Positions 1-11,517 are shown, counted from the first letter of the stretch. The stretch is 64,000 nt of DNA from Cacajao melanocephalus (GCA_963573385.1 CAUYLG010061895.1:186001-250000), one strand, 5' to 3'. Numbers and translations: made by a program. Notes: a model not told the origin generated them from the sequence alone.

Positions 1-344
1 GCCGTATTTTATTTAACCTAGAATTTGTGGGGGAAATCAGCTTTAGGAAAGGTCCTTCCACTCAAAATTTTAAAAGCTACCATAATAATTAATAGGCTTC
101 AATCCTTAATATACTATTGTTGTAATTGACTCCTCAGTAATGATTTCTTATACAGATATAAAGAGGAATCTAATTTCCGAAAGGACAGCTTTCTATTTCT
201 TTAACAATTTTTCCTATAACTTTGAATAACATATTCATAACATTACAATTCTTTTTTCCTATGGGGCTTTCTCTTCACCCCAAGATATAGCATACTAAGG
301 ACACAGACTTTGAAGTCACCCAGATGTTGGCTAAAATCTTTGTT
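1..344. other. Unassigned AT-rich sequence
   Basis: I see no gene and no recognisable repeat here. A 67-codon minus-strand frame at 243-446 is short, lacks any recognisable motif and runs into the neighbouring MIR, so I treat it as chance. Confidence 0.5.
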
Positions 345-490
345 TGTTTGTTTTTGTTTTTTGACAAGGAATTTAAACTCCCTAAGCCTCAGTCTCCTCA
401 TCTGTAAAGTTGGGATAATGACATGAATGCATAGTGCTTTGTACACAAAGCTTTGTACACAAAGTACTATGGGATCAATAAATATCCTTG
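345..490 (+). repeat. MIR SINE fragment
   Basis: The stretch carries the typical MIR core (CCTCAGTCTCCTCATCTGTAA, slightly altered) followed by a GGGATAATGA block and a terminal ATCAATAAAT, in the order found in MIR. A perfect 14-bp tandem duplication (437-450 and 451-464) lies inside it. Border accuracy is about 20 bp. Confidence 0.65.
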
Positions 491-883
491 GTACAATGAC
501 TAATGTACATGTAAAATAACTAAATTTTAGATAAGGCCATTTTACTATTGATTGTTCATATATTTACTTTCATATTTTATATAAATCTGCTAAAATTCTA
601 TGATTCTGTGTATTTTTCATTTACCTCTCATTACTTCAGAAAATGAAACAAAATGTATGTCTTTAACATGGATCTCTAGACATAAGTGATTACTGGATGA
701 CTATATGTGAGGCAGGAAAACAGGGTCTGGAGGCAGAGAACATAAGGCCGATTCACACTTCAGCTATGACAGGAAATATCCTCTCCATAGGGTGTAGGCC
801 AAGTATATGACTTCATAGCTTTACCTCGTTCTCTTCATTTACACAGGGTGTACTCCAAGTAACCAGTGGAATCCTCTAAGGGG

Positions 884-891
884 TATTTAAA
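884..891 (+). promoter_or_regulatory. TATA-like box of LTR copy 1
   Basis: TATTTAAA sits about 90 bp before the AATAAA signal of the same LTR, the position expected of the U3 promoter. Copy 2 keeps the same box at 18449-18456. Present-day activity is unknown. Confidence 0.4.
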
Positions 892-973
892 TTTCCAAAA
901 ATGTTGCAATGGGGCCTTTGAGCCTCTGTGCTCGGGCCTGCTCCGAGTGTACTTGGAGTGTACTTTCATTTTC

Positions 974-979
974 AATAAA
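974..979 (+). terminator. LTR polyadenylation signal, copy 1
   Basis: AATAAA in the R region of the LTR, with the equivalent in copy 2 at 18537-18542. It is the ancestral retroviral poly(A) signal. Whether it is used now cannot be seen. Confidence 0.45.
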
Positions 980-1124
980 TCCCTTCATTCCTTCCTTGCA
1001 TTGTTTGTGCATTTCATCCAATTCTTTGTTCAAGACACCCAGAACCTGGACACCTTTCTACCATTAACGTATATACTTAAAAAAAAAAAAGTGTGTGGCT
1101 TTTGTGGTTAGATAGAGATTGCAT

Positions 1125-1269
1125 TGTGATGCTTAACTAGTTGTGTAACATTAACAACATATTTAACTTCTCTGCGCCCGTTTCCTCATGCACAAAATGG
1201 GATAATATCACTGAGATCACAGGGTTATTTTAGGAACTAAATGCGCCATGCTTGATACTCCTGCAACAT
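1125..1269 (+). repeat. MIR SINE fragment
   Basis: The segment reads through the MIR order: GTTGTGTAACATTAACAAC-like tRNA-side text, then TTAACTTCTCTG, TTTCCTCATG, AAAATGGGATAATA and a GGGTTATTTTAGGAACTAAATG block. Divergence is high, as expected for MIR. Confidence 0.6.
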
Positions 1270-2224
1270 TCCTGCAAAAATTGCATTTTCTATTACTATA
1301 AAAATCATGGTAAGCAAACTAGACCATGCAAACCAGACCAGTGTTTCAAAAATAGTAAAATAGGCCATATTTCAATGCTGCTCCTTTTAATATATACCCT
1401 AATATTCTGATACTGCTTTCAGAATAAATGCACAAGTAGTCTATCATAGCAAATAGAAATTTTCCTCTTTGTGGATGACATAACCATATTGTTACATATT
1501 AAGAGTTGTATGAGGGATTAACTAGTGCTACTAGCTAGTTATTGCTAAAGGAATGACTTAACATAAATTATGCTCAATTGATTTTAGTATTTTACTATTT
1601 TACCCAGTGGTACATTTCATAGCATCAAGAAAATACCAGTCTGATCATATATGGTTATCACATTTTTTCATGAGGGAAAAAAGTTGATGCTGATCATGCA
1701 AATCTTTGATTTACCCATATAATTTCCTAAAAGTCTCCATTTAGTACTTAAAAACATCAACCTTTAATCACCAACTATTCTCCTTGTCACACCATCACAA
1801 TTATTAAAAACATAACAGTCATTCTCAATCCTTTTACTCTGAAAGAGCAATTGTTTATTCACAAGGCTTAAACCAGAGAAAACCTACAGTGAGTCCTTAA
1901 AGGTCTGTCGGCTGAAATATCCCCAAATTTTTGAGTAATATATAATAATTTCTGCTGTTTCCATTGACCTCTATTTTTCAGCAAGGGAGAAAAGAGTGTA
2001 GTTAAAAAAGGTATATTGTAATAGGTACTTCAACTTGAGGATAAAATGCTATACATAACTATAATAAGGCTTGACTGAGGTAACATAAGCTGAAATAATG
2101 AAGAAGTGTCTAATATGGTGGGGAAAGAAGAGCAAGGAAGACTATCTCCTTGAAGGTGTCAGCCTTCTTTTAGGCAATCTACATGGAATCTCCCATTCAA
2201 TTCCCATGTCAACTCTATCCAAGA
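1270..2224. other. Unassigned non-coding sequence
   Basis: AT-rich sequence without a recognisable repeat, gene or RNA. It probably includes repeats too old to recognise by eye. Confidence 0.4.
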
Positions 2225-2345
2225 GGTGTCACCAGCATCCCTATTGAACTGACAAGGCACGGAAGCTCTCAGAGGTCTAATAATTTGTCCAAAACCATTG
2301 AGAACACAGCCAAGATTTAATCTTCACCTATCCAGGAATTTCTAT
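2225..2345 (-). repeat. MIR SINE fragment, degraded
   Basis: In reverse orientation it keeps the order ACTGACAAGGCACGGAAGCTCTCAGAGGTCTAATAATTTGTCC, which corresponds to the MIR block for 'gaaactgaggcacagagaggttaagtaacttgcc'. The match is visible but heavily mutated. Confidence 0.45.
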
Positions 2346-2704
2346 ATTATCAGGTGTCAGAATAGACTCTGTTGTAAACAATAACCTGATGCAGATCTCG
2401 TAAGCATTTCAGCTAGTCTTTATTTGCTCTGATAGCAACCATCTCCTACCTCACAGGGACAGATTAATAACATTTGAAAAAAATTCTGTATTCTCTTTGG
2501 AACAAGGTAGCACATAAATCCCAAAGGTTACTCTGCTAAAACCTTAAAAAGCAGTATAGCTTCATGATTACAGATAAACTATTCCTTTCTTATTTGAATT
2601 ATTATGAGCACTAAGTCCTCATTCTGAATTAAAAATAGCATTTTAACTTCAAAGCTTTGTATTGGAGCAATGATTTCAAGAAAGCCTAAATTGTAGTACC
2701 AGGT

Positions 2705-2850
2705 GTTTTACTTTATGCTTGTCATTGGGTCAGATACTTAAAATATCAGTGCCTGTGTTTTCTCACCTGTCAAATGCAATTTCCTACCTAGCTTGTTTGC
2801 ATAATGGGAGGAGAAAAAGAGTGAAGTATATGCAAAAGTGTTGGGAAATT
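2705..2850 (+). repeat. MIR SINE fragment, degraded
   Basis: The blocks TCATTGGGTCAGATACTTAAA, TTTTCTCACCTGTCAAATGCAA and CCTACCTAGCTTGTT follow MIR order on the plus strand. Borders are soft. Confidence 0.45.
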
Positions 2851-2985
2851 GAATAAAGTGCCAAGTGTAAAGTGGCAGGAGAAGTATTGTTGCAAATAAA
2901 AGTATAGCAAATTGTGGAGATACTTAATATCAAGATCTTCTATCCTCCAATGTGGTTAACCAGGTTAAGGTAAAATGATTCAATT

Positions 2986-3242
2986 ATTTTTCTCTTTTTG
3001 AGACAGTCTGGGGTGCAGTGGCACAATCACAGTTCACTGCTGCCTCGACTTCCTGGGCTCAGGTGATTCTGCCACCTCAACTTCCCCAGTAGCTGGGACT
3101 ACAGGCTAATTTTTTATGTTTTATGTAGAGACAGAGTTTCGCTATTTTGTCCGGACTAGTCTCGAACTCCTGGGCTCAAGCAATCCACTGGCTTTGGCCT
3201 CAAAAAGTGTTGGATTACAGGCATGAGCCACCATGCCCGGCC
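2986..3242 (-). repeat. AluJ-like SINE, minus strand
   Basis: The element starts with a T-rich tract and GAGACAG, then shows TGCAGTGGCACAATCAC, the middle A-rich linker in reverse and ends with GCCACCATGCCCGGCC. J-type diagnostic text is present (CCTCGACTTCCTGGGCTCAGGTGATTC and AACTCCTGGGCTCAAGC). It is about 40 bp shorter than a full Alu because part of the right monomer is missing. Confidence 0.88.
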
Positions 3243-4841
3243 AAGGGATTTAATTCTTACATTATTTCGCTATAAGTTTTATGCTACTTCTTCTAATTGC
3301 TGAGTTTTGTCAGGGAAGCAAAACTATATTTGCCCAAACAAATGGTTGGCCACATAAGTATTTAAGAGTGAACAGCTTATCTATGAAGAGTGTACATTAT
3401 AATAATACACCATTCCTCAATTTAGAGTAATTAAAAGCCAACAGGAATCATTTCTATAAGAATAAAATTAAGACATTTGCCATTACACTGTTAAAAGTTG
3501 TTTGTTTCCTATGCACTTTTTAGGTACTTTATTTGAGTACTTTAAAGTACTTTTTGAGTACTGTTTTCTTTTTGTACATCTGGATTTATAGTACAATAGA
3601 TGCTTAACTTTTAGCCTTTATTTTTATGCTAAGAACTTTAAGAACTTCTGACATTTTAAATCTCAACACTAATGATTAACATCATTGCTTCATGCTAGAA
3701 GCTAAAAACTGTTAGGCCCCTGCAGGTAGTGACACCTTTCAATGGTCACACACTCTAGCAGTTACTAATTTCCCAACCTAGTACCTGAAGATGACATTTT
3801 GATAAATTAGTAAGGAACTTTCTGAACTATGTATTAGTTCAATATATGAAAAAGTATACCGTCAGTAATGACATTTTGTTCCCAAAATAGCTTTATGCAC
3901 TTTGTCCATTTTTAAATTTTTAAATAGAGCTACTTACAGAACTTCTGAAAAAAAAAAAAAAGAAAACCAGTAACTCATAATTAGCAAATGGCACACTTCT
4001 ATTTCTTATCTCATGACACTCAAAAGCACAGGATTTTTAGTCTGAGTCCCAAAAATGTTTTTCTAGAACAAAACCTGACATGATACTTCATAATCTTCCT
4101 ATAAACAAATGAATGACACATCAATTTTTTTTCTCCTCACTCTAAGTTAACATGTGACTAAGTGAGGTTAAAGTTAACTCTCTTAGCATCAAGCAATGGG
4201 TCAATAGTTAAAATAAAAACGGAAAGAATGCAGTATCATAGCCCTATGCTCTGCCCTTTCTTCATGCTACATTGAAGATGTGATATTAATAATCACATCA
4301 AGTTACCAGGCACCTATGTTCTCAGAATAATGATGACAATTCTTGAATTGCATGAAAATTAAGATCTAGAATTCAAAGCTTTCACTTTATCTGCTTTCTC
4401 CTTATTTACAGGAAAAATCAGCTTAAAGATAATTTTGAAATCAAAATCTTACTACCATAGTAAAACTAAAATCTTTTTAGTATATTAAATTTCAGACATG
4501 CATATTCCTTGGGTAGCTTTAATTATGCTATAAACAAGATTTTGTGTTTCTCTTTTTTAAAACCTTATATCGCAAAGTAGTTTTAAACTGCTTTACCGAA
4601 GAATATATGCATAAGTAAACAGAAGTTCTATATACCATCCCACACTTGCCCAGTATTTGAATGGTGGAGTTGGTTTTTGATTGGCACCAATAGTCAGTGG
4701 TAGCTAGTTCTATTAAAAAACTTGTATTATAACAAAAATGTAGTTTAAAATTTTCTTATTGGTAATCATTACCAGAGTACTAGGAAGCACCCGGAAAAGC
4801 AACCAGAAAGGACCATCCAATACTGAAGTTAGAAAAAACAA
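3243..4841. other. Unassigned non-coding sequence
   Basis: I recognise no gene, RNA or dated repeat. The only structures seen are a 16-bp perfect palindrome AGTACTTTAAAGTACT at 3536-3551 and an A-run near 3947-3961. Confidence 0.4.
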
Positions 4842-5269
4842 CATTATAGCTTAAATTGTGTCCCCACAAATTCACCTGTTGAATTCCTGATCCCTAGTAG
4901 CTCAGAATAAGGTTGTTGTGGATATAATTAGTTAAATTAAGATGAAGACATAGTGAAATAGGGTGGTCCCTAATTCATGGTGACTGATATCCATATAAAA
5001 AGAAAGCCAAGTGAAGAGACAGTCATGCACACAGGGAGAGTGTTACATAAGGGTTTGAGTTTTGGTGCCACAAACTAAGGATCTTCCAGAAGCTAGGGGA
5101 GAGCCTGGAATAGATCTTTTCCCAGTGCATTCACAGGGAGCAGGGCCCTGACGAACACCTTAACTTCAGACTTCTGGTCTCTAGAACTGAGGGACAACAT
5201 TTTCTGTTGTTCTAAGCCATCTAGTTTGTGGTACTTTGTTACAATAGCTCTGGGAAACTAATTTAAACA
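4842..5269 (+). mobile_element. MLT1-type MaLR LTR
   Basis: The segment follows the MLT1 LTR from its start (ATTGTGTCCCCACAAATTC), through a TTGTTGTGGATATAATTAGTTAA block, CATATAAAAAGAAAGCC, CCAGAAGCTAGGGGAGAGCC and AGACTTCTGGTCTCTAGAACTG, to AGTTTGTGGTACTTTGTTAC and AAACTAATTTAAACA. The length of about 430 bp is close to full for this LTR class. No internal MaLR sequence is next to it. Confidence 0.8.
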
Positions 5270-5284
5270 ATATAAAACAAGATT

Positions 5285-5450
5285 GTATTACACTTCCCTC
5301 TACACACCCAATAAATGTAACACCTTCCTAACAAGTCTTACTGTCCCTTCAAACCATTCTACCTGTTGTCACAACGTTGTTTTTTCTTAAAGTAAGAACA
5401 TACTCATAGGCTTAAAACCCTGCAATGACTTCCCAATGTCTACAGGAAAA
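5285..5450 (+). repeat. L2 LINE fragment (tentative)
   Basis: The text CTTAAAACCCTGCAATGACTTCCCAATG resembles the L2 3' region 'cttaaaaccctccaatggcttcccattgcc', and the preceding 100 bp are consistent with it. Short and old, so tentative. Confidence 0.4.
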
Positions 5451-5504
5451 AAAAAAAACAAAAAACACTGCATGCGAATATAACAGTTATGTTATAGCTT
5501 TAAC

Positions 5505-5616
5505 GCTTATGATAATCCCCTATGGCCTATGCATGGGGGTTTGTCATATCTATTATATCTTCACAGAATCCCCTTGAACTAAGTATTAGTATTCCCATAC
5601 TAAAGATGAAGAAACT
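5505..5616 (-). repeat. MIR SINE, left part, split by an Alu
   Basis: Antisense MIR text (ATATCTTCACAGAATCCCC, then AGTATTAGTATTCCCATACT and AAAGATGAAGAAACTG) stops where the Alu begins at 5617. It resumes at 5931 with GACTTAGGAAGTGAATTGTCC. Confidence 0.6.
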
Positions 5617-5930
5617 GGCCAGGTGTGGTGACTCACGCCTGTAATACCAGCACTTTGGGAGGCTGAGGTCAGTGGATTACTTTAGGTCAGGAGTTCAAGA
5701 CCATCCTGACCAACATGGTGAAACCCTGTCTCTACTAAAAATACAAAAATTAGCTGGGCATGGTGGCTTGAGCCTCTAATCCCAGCTATTCGGGAGGCTG
5801 AGGCAGGAGAATCGCTGGAACCCAAGAAGAATGTGGTTGCAGTGAGCTGAGATCACAACACTGCACTCCAGCCTGGGCAACAGGGCGAGACTCTGTCTCA
5901 AAAACAGAAACAAACAAACCAAAAAAAAAC
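5617..5930 (+). repeat. AluS-like SINE inserted in a MIR
   Basis: A complete dimeric Alu: GGCCAGGTGTGGTGACTCACGCC at the 5' end, TCTCTACTAAAAATACAAAAA in the linker region, the right monomer ending GCACTCCAGCCTGGGC, and a CAAA-rich tail to about 5929. S-type text is seen in TCAGGAGTTCAAGACC. Minus-strand frames over 5786-6022 are Alu antisense and not genes. Confidence 0.92.
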
Positions 5931-5985
5931 CTAAGACTTAGGAAGTGAATTGTCCATGGCCACAACACTGAAGAATGGCCAAGCC
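5931..5985 (-). repeat. MIR SINE, right part of the split copy
   Basis: The text after the Alu tail continues the antisense MIR at the block equivalent to 'aagtgacttgcccaaggtcacac', here AAGTGAATTGTCCATGGCCAC. Confidence 0.5.
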
Positions 5986-6079
5986 TTTCACATAGGGTTG
6001 TCTTCCTTGAAGACATACACAATTAGCTATCACAAGAAAATGGCAATAATTCCAAGTTCTTTCCAGATATGGCTTCTAC

Positions 6080-6530
6080 TTGTGATGTATTTCAGTATTA
6101 TTTCTTCATTTTGCACCAGCCAGCCTTCCACACCACTATATTACCCTAAAATGCACCCATTTTGGTTTGTGAGCCTTTTAGTTGAGGCTGCTATTTTTCT
6201 GCTCATTACTTCTCCTGGAAATATTTTTTTTCTTCATCTTTAAAAACCCAACTGAACTGATAACTGCTTTCTCATATTTAAGACTTGGCAACTGTCTCTT
6301 CTTCTGTGAAGTCTAGTTAGATTCTCCCTAAGGAAATTTTGATCACTGCCTATTTTCTGAACTAATAATAATCTGGAAAAATGCCAATTATAGTATTTAG
6401 ACAATCATATTATTCACAGGTCTGTTTCCTCCTACTAGACTGTAAGCTTCTTAAGGAAAGCACATTGTATCCCTTGTGCCTTCAACTGAAGATAAATAAA
6501 TGTTTGTGGATTGCAGTCATGAATAAATGA
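6080..6530 (+). repeat. L2 LINE 3' end
   Basis: The last 120 bp keep the L2 3' end: CTCCTACTAGACTGTAAGC, a TTCTTAAGGAAAGCACATTG block, then ATAAATAAATGTTTGTGGATT and a terminal GAATAAATGAGA. The preceding sequence (for example GCACCAGCCAGCCTTCCACACC) is consistent with L2 further upstream. A 97-codon plus frame at 5950-6243 overlaps Alu/MIR/L2 junctions and is not a gene. Confidence 0.55.
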
Positions 6531-6596
6531 GACATAATACATTATTAAATTAAGAAGTTATATATGTTTCCAGGTTTTGCTATTATAAAAAAATGG

Positions 6597-6889
<293 letters not shown>

Positions 6890-7175
6890 GGAGTTTCAGA
6901 AAAAATAATAACCAAATGCAATGTGAAAATCTATATAGAATCCTGGTACAGAAAAAGATACTACAGAAAAAAAATTGGTGAAATTTAATTAAAGTCTGCA
7001 ATTTAGATAGTAGTGTCATACCAATGTAATTATTTGGTTTTAATAATTATAACATGGTTATGCTAGATGTTACATTCAGGGAATCTGGGTGGTGTGTGTT
7101 GGGTAAATCTCTGTCTTATTTTTGCGATTTTTCTGCAAGTCCAAAATTAGTTTTTTAAAAAATGTTTTAAAAAAG
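6890..7175 (+). repeat. Old L1M-type 3' UTR-like remnant
   Basis: The blocks GGTGAAATTTAATTAAAGTCTG, a TAGTAGTGTCATACCAATG region, AACATGGTTATGCTAGATGTT, GGGAATCTGGGTGG and TGCAAGTCCAAAATTA follow a common old mammalian repeat 3' end that I associate with L1M elements. The family name is from memory and uncertain. Confidence 0.4.
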
Positions 7176-7443
7176 AAGTATACATATCTACTGATCCCAC
7201 AATTTTATCTGTTAAAATGTATCTTAAGGAAATAATCAGAAAAGCCAACAGAGCTGTATGTGTATGTGTCTGTTTCACTATGGCAATAAATGCCCAGCAA
7301 ATAAATTATGTTATATCACACAAAGCTATATTGAGTCACAAAAAATATTTTATTTCTTTAGATTTTTGGCATACATGGATGTTTATAATCTATTGTCATG
7401 TTTAAAAGCAGAATGAAAAATATGTAATGTATAAAGTGATTAC
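7176..7443 (+). repeat. L1M LINE fragment
   Basis: The blocks GTATCTTAAGGAAATAATCAG, CAATAAATGCCCAG... CAAATAAATTATG and GCAGAATGAAAAATATG match, in order, the region of old L1M elements around the end of ORF2 and the 3' UTR. A 62-codon frame at 7217-7405 lies inside and is not a gene. Confidence 0.45.
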
Positions 7444-7500
7444 GTCAGCCTCCTGAGTACCTGGGACTACAGGTGCATGCCATCATACCTGGCTAATTTT
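7444..7500 (-). repeat. 57-bp Alu scrap
   Basis: GTCAGCCTCCTGAGTACCTGG, ACTACAGGTGCATGCC and CCTGGCTAATTTT are consecutive antisense Alu text. Nothing else of an Alu flanks it; it is followed by AT-rich sequence. Confidence 0.75.
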
Positions 7501-8954
7501 ATATAAAATTTTATATACAATATAAAATGTTAAATTATATTTAACATTTTCTTTTTCTGTGAGTTAGGATAACGAGTGTTCTGTTTGTTAATCTGTATTT
7601 TCTACAGTTCTAATAACACAATTAAAAACTCTGTTGTTTTTAGAGTTTAAGATGTCTTGATGTTGGGTACCATTAAAAAACTACTATAAATAAAGCTTCT
7701 CATCTTTATTGTCACTTTAGTTAGTATTCATGTAAATAAACTTTAAAAAACTTTTCACTGGAGCAGAGTTTTCACCTTCAGGACAACAATGAATGTACAC
7801 CACATCCAAAAAGAACTGGGATCATCTTGAAAGAAAGAGAATGTCATCAAGAGAGTCCCTGTAGAGAATGATTCTCCATTAATCATATCTCTGTAAGAAG
7901 ATATCCTTAAAGTCTGACATCCTCTGATTAAAACAGGACTGTATCATTCCTACAACAGAATTTCCCTTCAAAAACAATAACTTGTTTTAACACCAATACA
8001 TGAGGCATGTTTTCAACTCCCTTCATAGTGTAGCTTTTTAATGCTGACTGAATAAGTTGCATATAAAATGACACACATTTTAGGGAAAATACATCTGAGC
8101 TTATGGTTTGGTCCAGAATTACATCGACTGTATCCTATCAATAGAACACTTAATTTTCTAAAAGAGGATACTTAGGCTTGTATTTATCTACATCAATGGT
8201 CAGAGGTGGGAAAAGTTGATACTGTTGTAGTGATATTATCAGGAACTCAAAATTAAATATACATATTTATCAGGAACTCAAGTCAATTGACATTTAAGAG
8301 AAGATGTAAGGCCAGAGCTTTCATAGCAGACATGATGCTATTTCCAAGTATATCATAATGTATATCCTCAGACAACAGTACAGTAAAGTATGAATTCACC
8401 CATTAGATGCCTGAAGGGAAACAAGGATGAATAGCCATTTTCTGTCCTTCAGGTGTTGAGGAAAAGAGGTCAGGCATAAAAGCAAAACACACTTGGAAGC
8501 ACTAAGTTATAATGCCAATGGAAGGTAGAAACTAATACCTATTACAAATCTAAAAAATGTGAATAAGTATGACAAACTTTGTATTATGGAAACAATGTAT
8601 GAAAAGAATTTGGTCACTACTGTTTTAGATCTTTCAACAACAGTTGATTTTTCTTTCTGCACATTAAGAAATGCATAAAACAACATAGGTAAAATTTAAA
8701 TGTTTCCCATTGATATACATATCTTTTCAACTTTTTTATGCTGTCCTAGGCAACTATTTCTGAATGCATGCAAAATAGAATTTTTTTGGTAACGTGATTT
8801 AAAGTAGACAGAAGATTAGCATTGTTTACACCTGTGAGATTCTTCAAGGTCAATTATGTAAACCTTGTCATTTCAGCAGAAATATAATGATGCATTTATA
8901 TAACATTTGTCTTCAGAATGTCTAAACGGCTTGACAGGTGTGCCATTCTGCCAC
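7501..8954. other. Unassigned AT-rich sequence
   Basis: No gene or recognised repeat. The only local structure noted is a 15-bp direct repeat TTATCAGGAACTCAA at 8236-8250 and 8267-8281. Confidence 0.4.
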
Positions 8955-9351
8955 TGTATTAGTCCATTCTCAAGCTGCTGATAAAGACATATCCAAGACT
9001 GGGTAATTTATAAAAGAAAGAGGTTTAATTGACTCACAGTTCAGCATGGCTGGGAGGCCTCAGGAAACTTACAATCACGAAAGAAGGGGAAGCAAATATA
9101 TCCTTCTAGCATTCGTGGCAGCAGGAAGGAGAAGTGCAGAGCACAGGGGAGAAACGCCCCTTGTACAAACCATCAGACCTCATGAAAACTCACTCACTGT
9201 CATGAAAGCAACATGGGGAAAACACCTTCATGATCTAATCACCTCCCACGAGGTTCCCCCCCACTCCCCCGCCGCCAACACATGGGAATTATAATTCTGA
9301 TTACAATTCAAGACAAGATTTTGGGTGGGGACACAGAGCCAGACCATATCA
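8955..9351 (-). mobile_element. THE1 LTR (MaLR), minus strand
   Basis: The element begins with TGTATTAGTCCATTCTCAAG, the reverse-strand end of THE1, and contains GACTGGGTAATTTATAAAAG, a CACTCACTGTCATGAAAGC stretch, GATCTAATCACCTCCCACGAGG, GATTTTGGGTGGGGACACAGAG and CCAGACCATATCA at the other end. The length near 397 bp fits a nearly complete THE1 LTR with no internal region. A C-rich run at 9257-9263 is a local expansion. An 82-codon frame at 9046-9294 lies within it and is not a gene. I could not identify a clean 5-bp target duplication. Confidence 0.9.
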
Positions 9352-9594
9352 ACCAACTTTTTGTGACAAATGAAGCAAGGTGTATTTCTTGTATGTTTTC
9401 AATATTGGAATCTATTTAACAAATGTACTTCTCCAACTATAAGGACCAACTCTATGCCAGTCACTAATATGGAATATCTTGTGAGATCAGAAACACTCAA
9501 ATCATTAAAGACTTCACCTAGCAGTGGAAATTCAGAGCATTTGGGGGAACGTTTAAATGCAAAGACATATAGAATAATAATGGACAATGCAAGC

Positions 9595-9840
9595 AGTGTG
9601 ATTTAGAGTAAAGAGCACTGAACTTGAGACTTTGACATCTGGATTCAAACTCAGAGCTTCTACTCACTAACTGAATGATCTTAACTTCTCTCCTACTTAG
9701 TAATCTCATCTCTGACATAATACGTAATACATAATGCATAATACAGTTTCCATGCCTTGCATGTGGCCCTGAGGATTCCATGAGAACATGTATGAAAGCA
9801 TCACAAGAGTACTTTACCCACAGAGGGTGTTCCATGAATA
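9595..9840 (+). repeat. MIR SINE, nearly full length
   Basis: The blocks GAGCACTGAACTTGAGACT, ATCTGGATTCAAACTC, AACTGAATGATCTTAACTTCTC, TTAGTAATCTCATCTCTG and the 3' part GGATTCCATGAGAACATG and GAGGGTGTTCCATGAATAG appear in MIR order over about 245 bp. The frames overlapping here (9370-9606, 9518-9934, 9780-9968) are chance. Confidence 0.65.
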
Positions 9841-11164
9841 GAAACTTCGTTTCCCTTTGTACAGGGATCATAGCAGAAGAAATTATTAATACTATCCAGT
9901 ACTCATTTTTTAACACTTTTAATTGCTCCCTCACTCAAGCTACCCATTTCTTTATCATAAAAGGATAATATGGTCATATTTATTCTAGAAGCATCTTCAT
10001 GCACAATAAAGTGATTCTGTATTTCTAAAATTTACATGCTGATTCCATTTAGGTGTTCATTACCAAGAAGAAACATCTCAGTAAAAAGATAAGAGATTGT
10101 AGATACAATCTTTTCTAAATAAATGTTGTGGGCTTTCTGAGAACCACTGGAATTTTTTGAAAGTTCATTTTAAGTCCTATTGGGAGAGTAGCCCTTAAAA
10201 TGTACTGACAAAAATTTTGAGTATTTTGCTTTTGCAAAAGAGTATGATTTTTATTATTCAGAAAATACCATTCTTTTAGCTAAGATATGTGCATAATTCA
10301 TTAGGGATCCAGTCCAATTGTTTCATATTTTGGAGAAGTACATTTTTAACAATTCATATTGTTTTGGCACAGAAATAAATTACAGTGCTGAAAGGCCCAG
10401 AATAAATATAACGACAGCATACCCCATGCTGAATACTCCTCCATCTTCCCAACAGTTTGCTAAAGGGGAAAAACACCTAAGAAGTACTTCTGTAGTTCTT
10501 TCAAACAATGTACTCCTACTCATCAGGCAGGATTCCTTTGGGAAAAAGACTGCTCATAATGAAAAAAAAAAGTGGCAGTGATTCACAGATTTTAAACTGA
10601 TAATCTTCAAGGAGCTTGGCTTTCAGATATCTGTGAATCCTCTGTCTATACTTGATCATCTATAGTCATTGACCTTACTGGACATATTAGTGCAGAAAAG
10701 ATGGAATGTTTAGAAATGAAGCGTGTTGAAAACTGTTCCCAGCTCTGCTACCAATACATTCCTAGTCATCGCTCAACTGCAGCTTTTTTTCTGATTCATT
10801 TGTGGGTGGTTTTAATATCTTTAGGAGCTTCTCTTGTTCAGCACAGTTCTTTACAATATCTTTCCAATGCTATTTATTATTTTGGCACTAGCTTCTATAT
10901 ACGCAAGTACTTTCATTTTTACAGCACAAAATTTGTTTTTCCATATATTTTTTAAATTAAAAAGTTTTTGAAAAGTTGTTTTTGTCCTATTTTTTCTAGT
11001 TTCAACAGAAGCATCTATCAGTATTCCTTTTCTGCTGTAAAACTGTAATAAGTTGAACAATTTTGTGCAAAGAAAATTTTGATTCATGGAATTTTTTTTA
11101 GCAAATCAGCTATCATTGTTAACGTAATCATTGTTACGTGTCTGTTTTAAACAGCTTTTCCTGA
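9841..11164. other. Unassigned AT-rich sequence
   Basis: No gene or recognised repeat. Two plus-strand frames of 87 and 84 codons (10318-10581, 10701-10955) have no recognisable motif, and their base composition is like the surroundings. Confidence 0.4.
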
Positions 11165-11360
11165 TAAGCACTTAATATTCTATTTTAAGTCTTACAACAA
11201 TGAAGGGAAGATATAATTAAACACTCAGATGAGAGAAATGAGACTCAAAAATGAGAAATAAGTTGTCTGAAGTCATATAACTATTAAATGATAAAGTTGG
11301 GATAGGAACCCAAGTTCATCTACTCCAAAGTCCATGCATTTACCATCTATCCCACTGAAT
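11165..11360 (-). repeat. MIR SINE, minus strand
   Basis: Antisense MIR blocks are clear: GAGAGAAATGAGACTCAAAAA, TAAGTTGTCTGAAGTCATATAAC, GTTGGGATAGGAACCCAAG and CTCCAAAGTCCATGC. Confidence 0.65.
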
Positions 11361-11517
11361 TTTGAAACTGAAAAAAATTATTTACAGCTAAGTATCACCT
11401 GATGTTTTTAAAATGCATAATAAAGTGACATAACTTTCCTGCAGTGTGCTTTATATTTGATATAAAAATAAGACTCCCAGGCTAGTTCCTCTCTACTTTA
11501 ATGTATATAATTAGTTT

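Larger units (their letters stand above)
702..1073 (+). mobile_element. Solitary LTR of an endogenous retrovirus (ERV1-like), copy 1
   Basis: The element runs from TGTGAGGC (706) to TAACG (1069) and is flanked by a 4-bp direct repeat TATA (702-705, 1070-1073), as expected for a retroviral LTR with a 4-bp target duplication. Inside are a TATA-like TATTTAAA at 884-891 and a polyadenylation signal AATAAA at 974-979, in proper LTR order. No gag, pol or env-like sequence flanks it, so it is a solo LTR. A second copy of the same family lies at 18246-18638. The usual terminal CA reads CG. I recognise the family pattern (ending in a tract reading TTCTTTGTTCAAGAC) but not its Repbase name. An 81-codon frame at 866-1111 is inside the LTR and is not a gene. 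Confidence 0.75.

Noticed and set aside
9046..9294. 82-codon frame with varied residue composition
   Set aside because: It lies wholly within the antisense THE1 LTR.
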